Below, piece by piece: positions 1 to 7,474 of a DNA stretch of 64,000 nt (within the stretch, counting starts at the first letter, position 1; the number at the start of each line of letters is the position of its first letter). The DNA is from Amycolatopsis lexingtonensis (GTDB lineage Bacteria; Actinomycetota; Actinomycetes; Mycobacteriales; Pseudonocardiaceae). The position numbers and the translations under genes were made by a program. The stretch covers positions 2,420,501 through 2,484,500 of the forward strand of contig NZ_JADBEG010000001.1 of the NCBI RefSeq assembly GCF_014873755.1, in the 5' to 3' direction. The notes below the pieces were generated by a model. It saw only the letters and a program-made list of their open reading frames with translations, did not search any database and was not told the DNA's origin.

Positions 1-178
1 GCCCCGCTACCTCGCGGCCGCGGCGCTGGAGTCGGGTTCGGTCGAGCTGGTCCACGAGCCCGAGACGCCGCCGCTCAACACCTGGTACCTGGTCACCCGC
101 GCGACCCCGCCCCGCCCGGCGGTCAGCCTGGTGCGCGACCACCTGCTCCAGCGCGCGCACGCCTGGGGCTCGCTCTAG
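1..178 (+). CDS. LysR-family transcriptional regulator, C-terminal fragment
   Basis: The reading frame is open from the window edge to a TAG at 176-178. Its 58 residues look like the end of a LysR substrate-binding domain: a hydrophobic strand around NTWYLVTR followed by a terminal helix (VSLVRDHLL). The start and the DNA-binding domain lie outside the window, so the family call rests on this tail alone. A strong hairpin at 192-242 follows the stop. Target genes and ligand cannot be inferred. Confidence 0.6.
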   Translation, partial: PRYLAAAALESGSVELVHEPETPPLNTWYLVTRATPPRPAVSLVRDHLLQRAHAWGSL

Positions 179-191
179 CCCGGCCGGAAAG

Positions 192-242
192 CCGTGAATG
201 CCACATCGAGAGACGTATAGGCCCTCGATGTGGCATTCACGG
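192..242. terminator. 19-bp hairpin between convergent genes
   Basis: Arms 192-210 and 224-242 are perfect complements around a 13-nt loop, and they contain GTGAATGCCACATCGAG. The hairpin lies between the LysR tail and the convergent gene at 262-510, so it can serve as a bidirectional terminator. The GAATGCCACATCGAG arm looks like a second type of dispersed intergenic palindrome, but only one copy is present here. Confidence 0.7.
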
Positions 243-261
243 ACCGCGGGGCCGGCGCGGC

Positions 262-510
262 TCAGCCCGCGTTGGCCAGGAAGTTTCCGCCCGCCGGCGC
301 GCTCTCCATCAGGCACGCGTGGCAGGGCATGCCGCGCAGCCCGTCGAGCACTTCGGCCTCGCCGGGGAAGATCGCCTCACCGCACAGCGCCGTCAGGTGT
401 TCCGGGACCGGGCCGGTGGGCACGGGGATCAGGTGGCAGACGCGTCTGCTCTCGCCGACGACACCTCGGCGAAGCCGCACCAGCGCGAGCATCCCACCGT
501 TCTCACCCAT
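262..510 (-). CDS. small cysteine-motif hypothetical protein
   Basis: This is an 82-residue protein with a pattern common to small actinomycete hypotheticals: a CHLIPVP segment, a lone Cys in LTALCGE, then GMPCHAC with a CxxC near the C-terminus. The four cysteines and histidines could bind zinc, but no named domain was recognised. The ATG at 510 was chosen because it begins the conserved-looking part; a TTG at 561 would add 17 residues, and neither has a strong ribosome site. It is convergent with the LysR gene and downstream of the PucR gene on the same strand. Confidence 0.55.
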   Translation of the reverse strand: MGENGGMLALVRLRRGVVGESRRVCHLIPVPTGPVPEHLTALCGEAIFPGEAEVLDGLRGMPCHACLMESAPAGGNFLANAG

Positions 511-595
511 ACCGGAAACGTAGGCCGAACGGCCGATCACGGCTTCGTGCTCGCGACCCAACGATCATCGCCACCGGTGGTCCGGGACACCAAAG

Positions 596-1846
596 TCACG
601 CCGGGGACAGCACCGCCGCGCCGAGCCGCTGGCACAGGTTCAGCGCCAGCTCGACGTCCAGCCGTCCCTCGCCCAGCCCGCGCGGCAACAGCTCCTGCGC
701 CTTGCGGACGCGGTACTGGACGGAGTTCTTGTGCATCGTCAGCTCGGCGGCCGCCGCGGTGTAGCTGCCGCCGGAGGCGAGGAACACCCGCAGCGTCTCG
801 CGCAGCCGTCCGCAGTTCTCGTCGTCGGCCGACATCGGCCCGAGCGTGCTCGCGACCCACAGCCGCGCCGCGTTGAGGTCGCTCGTCATCAGCGCCACCG
901 TGCCCACCTCGCGGAAGGTCAGGACGCGGTCGCAGTGCTCACCGGCGGCCAGCGCCAGCGCGTGCACCCGGCGGGCCTGCTGGTGGGTGTCGCGGAAGCC
1001 GTCGACGCCGGTGCCGGGATCACCGACGGTCACCCGCACGCCCGGGTCGGCGTCCGCGAGCGCCGCGTCGAGGTGCTCGCGGTGGACCGACGCGACCGGC
1101 AGCCAGGCCCAGGCCCCGGCTTCGTCGCGGGGCACGAACAGCGGACGGCCTTCCCCGCCGGCCCGCTCCAGCACCGCCCCGGCGACCGACTCCAGGTGCG
1201 ACAGCACGTCGTGGGCCTCGGACGCGTGCCAGATGACGAGCCCGACGTGCGTGCCACGCAGGCGGTAGCCGATCACCGCCTCGGCCGCGTCGACGTCGGT
1301 CGGGCCGCCGTTCTCGCCCAGCAGGTCCAGCACCTTGGCGGCCCGCGCGGCACTCCGGTTGAGCAGCCAGCGGTCGCGTTCGTCCTGGTAGACGCCGACG
1401 AGCTGGCGGACCACCCGGGTGATGAACTCGTAGGCGACCTTCAGCAGCCGCCGCATCATGGCGCCGAGCAGGGCCGCGTCGTCGACCACGCGGATGCATT
1501 CCTGGAACCCGAAGTCGAGCATCGCGGCCTGGCCGAGGTCGTAGGCGCGGATCAGGTCGAACACCGGCGTGCCGCGCTGCGCCAGCCGCCGCGCGTACTC
1601 CATCGCCGCGGCCGGCGGCTCGACGGTCGCCGGGTCGATGCCGTGCCGGAAGATCTGCAGCGCGGTCTCGATGTTCTGGTAGACGCTCGCCGACAGCAGG
1701 CTCACCATGCGCTCGTCGTCGTTGACCAGCTGCGGCAGGTCGGCGGCGTACAGCTGGACCAGTTCCCCGGTGAGCTCGCCCGCGCGGTCCGCGAGGGTGG
1801 CGGCGATCTGCCGGATGCGCTCCGAGACGACTTCTTCGTCCACCAT
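596..1846 (-). CDS. PucR-family transcriptional regulator
   Basis: This 416-residue protein has the three-part layout of actinobacterial PucR/CdaR regulators. An N-terminal helical RsbR-like segment covers about 1-170. A central GGDEF-like region covers about 190-320. The C-terminal PucR helix-turn-helix is around 345-405, with the hallmark LRVFLASGGSYTAAAAELTMHKNSVQYRV (long helix, then the NSVQYR recognition helix). Such proteins usually activate nearby catabolic genes. None is adjacent: a 533-bp spacer separates it from DoxX on the other strand. The ATG at 1846 has a weak ribosome site; GTG at 1843 is an alternative. Confidence 0.85.
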   Translation of the reverse strand: MVDEEVVSERIRQIAATLADRAGELTGELVQLYAADLPQLVNDDERMVSLLSASVYQNIETALQIFRHGIDPATVEPPAAAMEYARRLAQRGTPVFDLIRAYDLGQAAMLDFGFQECIRVVDDAALLGAMMRRLLKVAYEFITRVVRQLVGVYQDERDRWLLNRSAARAAKVLDLLGENGGPTDVDAAEAVIGYRLRGTHVGLVIWHASEAHDVLSHLESVAGAVLERAGGEGRPLFVPRDEAGAWAWLPVASVHREHLDAALADADPGVRVTVGDPGTGVDGFRDTHQQARRVHALALAAGEHCDRVLTFREVGTVALMTSDLNAARLWVASTLGPMSADDENCGRLRETLRVFLASGGSYTAAAAELTMHKNSVQYRVRKAQELLPRGLGEGRLDVELALNLCQRLGAAVLSPA

Positions 1847-2161
1847 GGAGCCACTCTACGGGGTCGTGGATCAAGCTCATCGAGGAACACGTCGATCCTG
1901 TCGAATGTCGCGTCGGCGAACGTCCCGCCCTCACCGGCGAAAGGCGACATCACCTGTGCGATATCGACCGGAAGTGTCACATTCGGGGACCCGGAGTGCG
2001 TGTCGTTCGTCCACATCGGACAGCGTCAAGGCCTCCGCTCAGCCGCGTCGCCGGCGCGACCCGGCAGGGTACGGTGCGCTCCTCAGAATTTTCTCAGAAC
2101 AATGACGGCGAACGCGATTAATTCCGAAACATTCCCGAAACATGCAACGGACCACTCCGCA

Positions 2162-2179
2162 AACTGGTCTGGACCAGTT
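2162..2179. promoter_or_regulatory. GntR/DasR-type operator (dre-like)
   Basis: AACTGGTCTGGACCAGTT is a perfect 8-2-8 dyad. Its core ACTGGTCTGGACCAGT differs by one central base from the dre site ACTGGTCTAGACCAGT bound by DasR, the GlcNAc-responsive GntR regulator of actinomycetes. Related HutC-subfamily GntR proteins bind similar sites. It lies about 200 bp upstream of DoxX and 315 bp from the PucR start, so the controlled gene is unclear. Confidence 0.55.
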
Positions 2180-2273
2180 CGGCAAGATCACCCTGACGGC
2201 GGCTTTGCGTTGCCCACAGCCGGAAAGTCCGGTGAATCACTTTACTTAAATGTGCTTAACCGACCTTAGGACC

Positions 2274-2303
2274 TTGTGACGAGTGACGGACGGACGGTAT
2301 ATC
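2274..2303 (+). promoter_or_regulatory. possible housekeeping promoter for DoxX
   Basis: TTGTGA (2274-2279) and TATATC (2298-2303) are separated by 18 bp. This would give a leader of roughly 70 nt before the DoxX start at 2380. The match to the principal sigma consensus is moderate. Confidence 0.35.
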
Positions 2304-2379
2304 TGAGCGAACCGAATTCGCAGCGGCCGGTCCCTCCCCCGGCCGGTTCGATGCCGCCCGCACCGACACCGGAGGCACC

Positions 2380-2805
2380 ATGCACCGCCTGAACCCGGCC
2401 CGCGAGCACGTCATCGGGCTGTACCGCATCGTCATCGGCTTCTTGTTCGCCTGCCACGGCCTCAAGACCCTGTTCGGCCTGTTCGGCGCCAAGGCCCCCG
2501 CGGCCGTCGGCGCCTGGCCGGGCTGGTGGGCCGCGCTGATCCAGCTCGTCTGCGGCGTGCTCGTCTGCGTCGGCTTCGGCACGCGGGTCGCCGCCGTGCT
2601 CGGCTCCGGCTCGATGGCCTACGCGTACTTCACCTCGCACGCCCCGGACGGCCTGTTCCCGATCCAGAACGGCGGCGAAGCGGCGACGCTGTTCTGCTGG
2701 TCGCTGCTCATCGTCGCGTTCGTCGGCCCCGGCCGCTTCGCGCTCGGCAACCTCACCACCCGGCAGCGGGAAGCGCAGCCGGAACGGGCCGGCGTCACGG
2801 CCTGA
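2380..2805 (+). CDS. DoxX family membrane protein
   Basis: This 141-residue protein has four hydrophobic segments and the DoxX layout: an N-terminal YRIVIGFLFACHGLKT helix, a GWWAALIQLVCGVLVCVGFGTR segment, and a final WSLLIVAFVGPGRFALG helix. DoxX-type proteins are small inner-membrane proteins linked to redox or thiosulfate metabolism, but the exact role here cannot be read. The ATG follows GGAGG by a short spacer. The gene stands alone and ends in a strong terminator at 2811-2851. Confidence 0.85.
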   Translation: MHRLNPAREHVIGLYRIVIGFLFACHGLKTLFGLFGAKAPAAVGAWPGWWAALIQLVCGVLVCVGFGTRVAAVLGSGSMAYAYFTSHAPDGLFPIQNGGEAATLFCWSLLIVAFVGPGRFALGNLTTRQREAQPERAGVTA

Positions 2806-2810
2806 CGCGA

Positions 2811-2851
2811 GAGTAAGGTCCGGCGGCGCCCCGCGCCGCCGGACCTTACTC
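2811..2851 (+). terminator. DoxX terminator
   Basis: The 18-bp perfect stem has arms at 2811-2828 and 2834-2851 with loop CCCCG, 5 bp after the DoxX stop. There is no U tract, as is usual in high-GC actinomycetes. Confidence 0.85.
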
Positions 2852-2897
2852 GTGTCGCGCGTCCGAGGTCCGGAGACAGCGCGGCGCGAGTGCCAAC

Positions 2898-2950
2898 GTC
2901 TTGAATGAGTCATTCAGGTCTTCGGAGGTCCTGAATGACTCATTCAAGAC
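2898..2950. repeat. dispersed intergenic palindrome, copy 1
   Basis: Perfect 21-bp arms at 2898-2918 and 2930-2950 flank the loop TCTTCGGAGGT. Each arm contains the near-palindrome TGAATGAGTCATTCA. Copies occur at 63202-63254 and, split by an insertion sequence, at 12711-14290. Here it lies between convergent DoxX and VOC genes, 20 bp or more from any coding sequence. Confidence 0.85.
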
Positions 2951-2992
2951 CTTTGGTCCGGGCCGGGCGAGAGCACCTTTCGACGCGCGACG

Positions 2993-3505
2993 CTAGCGGG
3001 AGATCCCCACGCCGCTGCGCGCGTCCGGGCCGTACTTCGCCAGCTCCCCCGCGAGGTCGAGCCGGCCGATGCCCGCGCTCTTCGCCCGGTCGTCTTCGGT
3101 CAGCAGCTCGCGCGGGATGATCCAGACCACCTCGAACTCGATGCCACTGGGATCCTTGGCGTACAACGACTTCGTGGTGCCGTGGTCCGACGAGCCGACC
3201 AGCGCGCCGGCCTCGCGGAGCCGGCCGGCGATCCGCTCGAGGTCGCCGAGGGTGTCGACCTCCCACGCGAGGTGGTACAGCCCGACAGACGTCTGACCGG
3301 CGCCGGAGTCCTCGGCGTGAGCGCCGATTTCGAAGAGCCCGAGATCGTGGTCGTTGGTCGAGCCGGGCGCCCGCAGGAAGGCCGCGCCGCGGTGGGCGTC
3401 GCCGCCCTCGATGTAGCCGAAGCCCAGCACGTCCCGGTAGAACGCGACGCTTTCCGCCAGGTCGCGGACGTAGAGCACGGCGTGGTTCAGGCGAAAGATC
3501 GACAT
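2993..3505 (-). CDS. VOC family (glyoxalase/dioxygenase-fold) protein
   Basis: This 170-residue protein contains two vicinal-oxygen-chelate modules. The metal ligands are visible: His8 in LNHAVLYV, His in GLYHLAWEV near residue 78, and Glu in IEFEVVWI near 124. This is the pattern of single-chain catechol-dioxygenase or glyoxalase-like proteins. The substrate cannot be assigned. Start 3505 (ATG) has GGGAG at a good distance; the open frame continues far upstream but only this part is family-like. A 7-2-7 dyad lies 28 bp upstream. Confidence 0.85.
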   Translation of the reverse strand: MSIFRLNHAVLYVRDLAESVAFYRDVLGFGYIEGGDAHRGAAFLRAPGSTNDHDLGLFEIGAHAEDSGAGQTSVGLYHLAWEVDTLGDLERIAGRLREAGALVGSSDHGTTKSLYAKDPSGIEFEVVWIIPRELLTEDDRAKSAGIGRLDLAGELAKYGPDARSGVGISR

Positions 3506-3533
3506 CGGGACTCCCGCGCGGGACGCAATAGAT

Positions 3534-3549
3534 TGAAGTTTCAACTTCA
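3534..3549. promoter_or_regulatory. dyad operator upstream of the VOC gene
   Basis: TGAAGTTTCAACTTCA is a perfect 7-2-7 dyad, 29 bp from the VOC start codon. TTGAA/TTCAA-rich dyads of this size are typical of MarR or related winged-helix regulators. The cognate regulator is not evident next to it. Confidence 0.5.
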
Positions 3550-3750
3550 GGCTACCACGAACACCACTCTCGGTAGGTCCGGTGACCGACCGGGCGACAA
3601 ACCTTCGACACCGCATCGAGGCCCTGTTCAGGCGGCCCGGCGGTTCGTAGGGTGGTTCCACCGCAGGACATCGTGTCAGCTGTCCCGCGGGCGGTGGCGC
3701 CCCCGGATCCGACCTTTCCCCGAAGCCAAGTCCGGGGGCCCACCGCGTCC

Positions 3751-4503
3751 TCAGCTGATCGTGCCGCTCTCCCACCACCAGCTCTGCGAGCCGTAGGCGT
3801 ACTCGACCCGGCTGTCGACGTGCTGGTGCGCGTCCGACAGCGTGTAGCGCTCCAGCCCGGAGAAGCCGCAGGCCTCGGCGAGGACGTAGACCTGCCGGGT
3901 GCTCAACCCGCTGACGTAGATGTCGGCCGCGACCCCGTAGAGGTGCATGCTGTTCGACGCGCCGCCGATGGACTGGTTGTGCGCGATGCTGCGGAAGCCG
4001 GACGAGATCGTGATCGCGCGCCCGCCCGCCTTGAGCCGCAGGGCTTCGAGCTTGTACATCAGCCGCCGGACGTTCTCCTTCACCGTGGCCGCGCCGACTT
4101 TGCCGCCGTCGAAGCTGCTGCCGTCCTTCGAGGTGAATTCGCTGAACTCGAAGTGGGCGGTCGAGCCGTCCGCCGACTCGAGGGCGTTGAGCGCGGCGAA
4201 GTCGTCGGAGTCCGCGATCCCGGTGGCGGGCAGGTGGTTCGCGGTCTGGAACCGCGTCAGCGCGGCCGCCGTCCCGGGCCCGAAGTCGCCGTCGACGGCC
4301 ACGTAGGTCTGCTTCGGACTGTCGGCGGCCCAGCCGGCGACGCGGATCTGCAGCTCCTTCACCGCCGCCCCGGTGGAGCCGGACCGCAGCGACGACGGCC
4401 ACGAGTAAGCCGAGGCGACGCCGGGGAAAGCCGCCATCGCGGCGGCGCCGCCGGCGAGCACGACGCCGGTCTTGAGCAGGGTGCGACGGTCGAAAGTGGT
4501 CAC
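3751..4503 (-). CDS. Tat-exported peptidoglycan-binding M15 peptidase
   Basis: This 250-residue protein starts with a twin-arginine signal (DRRTLLKTG, hydrophobic stretch, AxA cleavage near residue 31). A PG_binding_1 domain follows (about 35-110, VDGDFGPGTAAALTRFQ). The C-terminal half is a Peptidase_M15_3 domain (about 130-245) with zinc ligands in MHLYGVAADI (His, Asp) and DAHQHVD (His). It should act outside the membrane as a D,D- or L,D-type peptidoglycan carboxypeptidase. GTG 4503 is preferred over the longer ATG at 4590 because GGAGG sits 5 nt upstream and the signal peptide then begins properly. Confidence 0.9.
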   Translation of the reverse strand: MTTFDRRTLLKTGVVLAGGAAAMAAFPGVASAYSWPSSLRSGSTGAAVKELQIRVAGWAADSPKQTYVAVDGDFGPGTAAALTRFQTANHLPATGIADSDDFAALNALESADGSTAHFEFSEFTSKDGSSFDGGKVGAATVKENVRRLMYKLEALRLKAGGRAITISSGFRSIAHNQSIGGASNSMHLYGVAADIYVSGLSTRQVYVLAEACGFSGLERYTLSDAHQHVDSRVEYAYGSQSWWWESGTIS

Positions 4504-4639
4504 GAAGGCCTCCGGGTGGACGGCGACGGGGCCCGCAGCAGACACCGGACCACCAAAGATCCGCCAACCACGGGCCCGCCACTCGGCCACGGCCGACGCG
4601 CGCGTGGTGAATTCTCCACCTCCTCTTGCGCAGAGTTAA

Positions 4640-4671
4640 CTTAGCTCTAAGCTAGACTTCTTAGTGCTAAG
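4640..4671. promoter_or_regulatory. paired dyads upstream of the NAD(P)-binding gene
   Basis: CTTAGCTCTAAG (4640-4651) and CTTAGTGCTAAG (4660-4671) begin exactly 20 bp apart, about two helical turns. They end 19 bp before the start codon at 4691. Such side-by-side dyads suit two dimers of an HxlR- or MarR-type regulator repressing the promoter. No such regulator is next door. Confidence 0.6.
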
Positions 4672-4690
4672 CAAACCGAGAGGGAGCACC

Positions 4691-5317
4691 ATGCGCATCA
4701 CCGTGTTCGGCGCCGCCGGCAACGTCGGCCGCCGGGTCGTCGCCGAAGCCGTCACCCGAGGTCACGAAGTCACCGCGGTCGCCCGGGATCCCCGGCGCGC
4801 CGAGGGACTGGCGGTCCCCGTGCGCGCCGGCGACGCCGCGAACCCCGAAGACGTCGCCGCGGTGAGCCGCGGCCAGGACCTCGTGATCACGGCGACCCGC
4901 CCGGCGCCCGGCCGGGAGGACGAACTCATAGAGGCGACCCGCGGCCTGCTGAAAGGCCTGGCCGGGACCGGGGTGCGCCTGCTGGCCGTCGGCGGCGCGG
5001 CCACGCTGACCACGCCGGCCGGGACGACCGTGCTCGACGCCCCGGACCTCCCCGCGGAGCTGCGCCCGATCGCTTCGGCGTGCCGGGCGCAGCACGACGT
5101 GTACCGGGCCGACACCACCGTCGACTGGACCTACGCCAGCCCGCCCGCGCTCCTGGAACCGGGCGAGCGGACCGGCCACTACCGGCTGGGCGGTGACGAA
5201 TTGCTCGTCGGCGCCGACGGCCGGTCGGCCATCTCGATGGAGGACTTCGCGGTCGCGCTGCTGGACGAGGCGGAACGGCCGCGCCACCACCGGACCCGCT
5301 TCACCGTCGCGTACTGA
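4691..5317 (+). CDS. NAD(P)-binding NmrA/SDR-like oxidoreductase
   Basis: This 208-residue Rossmann protein opens with MRITVFGAAGNVGRRVV, the GxxGxxG nucleotide-binding loop, followed by RDPRRAEGL, suggestive of NADPH. It matches the compact NAD(P)H-binding (PF13460-type) family, often annotated as epimerase or quinone reductase relatives. The usual SDR YxxxK motif is not evident. ATG 4691 follows GAGAGGGAG and replaces an upstream ATG at 4664 that lies inside the operator. Two dyads at 4640-4671 suggest inducible control. Confidence 0.8.
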   Translation: MRITVFGAAGNVGRRVVAEAVTRGHEVTAVARDPRRAEGLAVPVRAGDAANPEDVAAVSRGQDLVITATRPAPGREDELIEATRGLLKGLAGTGVRLLAVGGAATLTTPAGTTVLDAPDLPAELRPIASACRAQHDVYRADTTVDWTYASPPALLEPGERTGHYRLGGDELLVGADGRSAISMEDFAVALLDEAERPRHHRTRFTVAY

Positions 5318-5329
5318 GCGTCATCGGAT

Positions 5330-5354
5330 TTACATACATACACCATGTATGTAA
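5330..5354. promoter_or_regulatory. TetR-type operator overlapping a leaderless promoter
   Basis: Arms TTACATACAT and ATGTATGTAA flank ACACC, a perfect 10-bp dyad ending 9 bp before the ATG at 5364. TATGTA at the right arm can serve as a -10, which would put transcription start at or near the ATG (leaderless mRNA). The TetR gene at 6238 is the obvious candidate ligand-responsive repressor of this operon. Confidence 0.75.
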
Positions 5355-5363
5355 CCTGGCCTC

Positions 5364-6233
5364 ATGACGAAGCGGAGCGAAACCCTGGGTCAGGAGCACC
5401 GCGTCCGGTTGCCCGCCGGCGAGGTGCGGTACTTCGAGCGGGGCTCGGGCGCCCCGGTGGTGTTCGTCCACGGGGTGCTGACGAACGCGGAGCTCTGGCG
5501 GAAGGTGGTGCCCGACGTCGCCGCGGCCGGGTTCCGGTGCCTGGCACCGGACCTGCCGCTCGGCTCGCACGACCTGCCGATGCGCGCCGACGCCGACCTC
5601 TCCCCCGCCGGGAACGCCGACGTGATCGCCGATTTCCTCGAGGCGCTCGATCTCCGCGACGTCACGCTCGTCGCGAACGACACCGGCGGAGCGCTGACGC
5701 AGATCATGCTCAGCCGCCGTCCGGAACGGGTCGCGCGGGTGGTGCTCACGCCGTCCGACTGCTTCGAGTACTTCTTCCCGCCGATCTTCAAGGCGCTGCC
5801 GCCGATCGCGCGGGTGCCCGGGTCGATGGCCGTGCTCGGGCAGCTGCTGCGGATCCGCGCGCTGTACCGCCTTCCGCTGCTGTTCGGGTGGGTGACCAAG
5901 CGGCCGCTGCCGGACGCGGTCGCGCAGGCCTACCTCGGGCAGCTGCGGAAGTCGGCCGGCGTGCGCCGCGACCTGCGCAAGCTGCTCAAGGACGTCCACC
6001 CCCGGCACACCCTCGCCGCGGCCGAGCAGCTGCGGACCTTCGCCCGGCCGGTGCTGCTGGCCTGGGCCCCCGAGGACAAGCTGTTCCCGATCCGGCTGGC
6101 CCACCGGCTCGCCGCGCTGCTGCCGGACGCGAAACTCGTGGAGGTGCCGGACTCCTACACCTTCATCTCCGAGGACCAGCCCGCCGCGCTGGCCCGCCAC
6201 GTCGTCGAGTTCGCGGGCGTCATGGCAGATTAG
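5364..6233 (+). CDS. alpha/beta-hydrolase, haloalkane-dehalogenase-like
   Basis: This 289-residue alpha/beta-hydrolase has the oxyanion motif VVFVHGVLTNAELW and a nucleophile elbow reading VANDTGGA. The nucleophile position is therefore Asp, as in haloalkane dehalogenases, and not Ser. An acid position is plausible in WAPEDKLFP. The usual catalytic His near the C-terminus is not obvious: the corresponding stretch reads DSYTFISEDQP. Activity is uncertain. It forms an operon with the TetR gene 4 bp downstream, behind a strong operator at 5330-5354. Confidence 0.8.
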   Translation: MTKRSETLGQEHRVRLPAGEVRYFERGSGAPVVFVHGVLTNAELWRKVVPDVAAAGFRCLAPDLPLGSHDLPMRADADLSPAGNADVIADFLEALDLRDVTLVANDTGGALTQIMLSRRPERVARVVLTPSDCFEYFFPPIFKALPPIARVPGSMAVLGQLLRIRALYRLPLLFGWVTKRPLPDAVAQAYLGQLRKSAGVRRDLRKLLKDVHPRHTLAAAEQLRTFARPVLLAWAPEDKLFPIRLAHRLAALLPDAKLVEVPDSYTFISEDQPAALARHVVEFAGVMAD

Positions 6234-6237
6234 GCGG

Positions 6238-6828
6238 GTGCGACGTACCCAGCAGGACCGTTCCGCCGGCACGAAGGCCGCCTTGGTCGCCGCCGCGCGC
6301 GAACTGTTCGCCGTCCGCGGCTACCAGGCCGTGCCGGCGGACGAGATCACCCGCGCGGCCGGGGTCACCCGGGGCGCGCTGTACCACCACTACGGCGACA
6401 AGCAGGGCCTGTTCCGCGCCGTCGTCGAGGAACTCGAACGCGAGCTGACCGAGGAGGTCGAAGCCGCGTTCGACGGCGCCGCCGACCCGCTGACCGGCAT
6501 GCTCCAAGCGCTGGGCGTCTTCCTCGACGCCTGCCTGCGCGAGGAGGTCCGCCGCATCTCCCTCACCGACGCCCCGGCCGTGCTGGGGTGGGAGGTCTGG
6601 CGCGAGATCGAAGCGGAGTACGGCCTCGGCCTGCTCGTCACCGTGCTGGAGCAGGCCAGGGCCGACGGGCTGATCGTCGACCAGCCCGTCCGCGCCCTGG
6701 CCCAGCTCGTGCTCAGCGCCGTCATGGAAGCGGCGCGGATGATCGCCGCGGCGGACGCCCCGGCGCAGACGCGCGCCGAGGTCCAGCAGGTGCTGGGCGG
6801 CTGGTTCGGGAGCCTGCTGCGGACCTAG
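6238..6828 (+). CDS. TetR/AcrR-family regulator
   Basis: This 196-residue protein has an N-terminal TetR DNA-binding domain (about 12-58): AARELFAVRGYQAVPADEI, then GVTRGALYHHYGDKQGLF, the classic recognition helix. The remainder is a variable helical ligand-binding domain. The GTG start lies 4 bp after the hydrolase stop, so the two are co-transcribed. Autoregulation through the dyad at 5330-5354 is likely. Its 3' end overlaps the convergent DHFR-like gene by 4 bp. Confidence 0.9.
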   Translation: MRRTQQDRSAGTKAALVAAARELFAVRGYQAVPADEITRAAGVTRGALYHHYGDKQGLFRAVVEELERELTEEVEAAFDGAADPLTGMLQALGVFLDACLREEVRRISLTDAPAVLGWEVWREIEAEYGLGLLVTVLEQARADGLIVDQPVRALAQLVLSAVMEAARMIAAADAPAQTRAEVQQVLGGWFGSLLRT

Positions 6829-7373
6829 CGCGTCCGGTAGGTGCTCAGCACCGCGGCGCCGACCGCCGTGCTGGAAGCCAGCCGCAGATCCGCGGGCGCC
6901 ACGCCGTCGAACAGCCGCCGTCCCGCGCCCACCAGGCTCGGGAACACGAGCAGCCGGTACTCGTCGACGAGGTCACGCCGGGCGAGCGCCTGCGCGATCC
7001 CGATCGAGCCGATCACGATCAGGTCCCCGTCGTGGCGCTCGGCCGTTTCGAGGAGATCTCCCTGCAGCAGCGAGGAGTTCTGCCAAGCCGTCACGTCGGT
7101 CAGCGTCCGTGAGACGACCAGCTTCCGGGCCGCGTTGAGCCGGGCGGCGAACTCGTCCGTGCGGCCGGGCCAGAGCTTCGAGAAGAGCTCCCACGTGGTG
7201 CGGCCGAGCAGCAGGGAGCCGGTTTCGAGCAGCGAGCCGAGCCGGAACTTGTCCCCGGCCACCGCCTCCGGCCCGTGCCGGAACGCCCAGCCGCCGGCGG
7301 CCGTGCCACCCGAGCCGTCCGGGTCCTCGGCGACGCCGTCCAGGGTGACGAACTCGGTGACGATCACGCTCAT
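6825..7373 (-). CDS. dihydrofolate reductase-family (RibD C-terminal-like) protein
   Basis: This 182-residue protein of the DHFR/RibD_C family begins MSVIVTEFVTLDGVAEDP. It carries the nucleotide-binding segments LLLGRTTWELF and DLIVIGSIGIAQALARRDLVDEYRLLVFPSLVGAGRRLF. Actinomycetes carry many such paralogues of unknown substrate; it is unlikely to be the essential folate enzyme. ATG 7373 has GGGAG 6 nt upstream, while the longer open frame lacks one. It is convergent with the TetR gene. Confidence 0.88.
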   Translation of the reverse strand: MSVIVTEFVTLDGVAEDPDGSGGTAAGGWAFRHGPEAVAGDKFRLGSLLETGSLLLGRTTWELFSKLWPGRTDEFAARLNAARKLVVSRTLTDVTAWQNSSLLQGDLLETAERHDGDLIVIGSIGIAQALARRDLVDEYRLLVFPSLVGAGRRLFDGVAPADLRLASSTAVGAAVLSTYRTR

Positions 7374-7428
7374 GACTGCTCCCGGTGGTTCCCGCCGCGC
7401 CCCGTTGGCGCGGCTCCACCGGTATCTA

Positions 7429-7464
7429 CCGGCGGCGGCCGCCGGATTCATCGGCCGCCGCCGG
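7429..7464 (-). terminator. terminator of the S1 protease gene
   Basis: CCGGCGGCGGCCG (7429-7441) pairs with CGGCCGCCGCCGG (7452-7464) around a 10-nt loop. It sits just past the stop of the minus-strand protease gene. Confidence 0.7.
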
Positions 7465-7474
7465 AGAAATTTTT

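Larger units (their letters stand above)
1847..2379. other. 533-bp intergenic region with operator and promoter signals
   Basis: No convincing gene was found on either strand. From about 2090 to 2270 the base composition is clearly more AT-rich than the surroundings. It contains a perfect 18-bp dyad at 2162-2179 and a plausible DoxX promoter at 2274-2303, each listed separately. The divergent PucR promoter must lie at the left end. The weak ORFs here have no family features and no good ribosome site. Confidence 0.5.
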
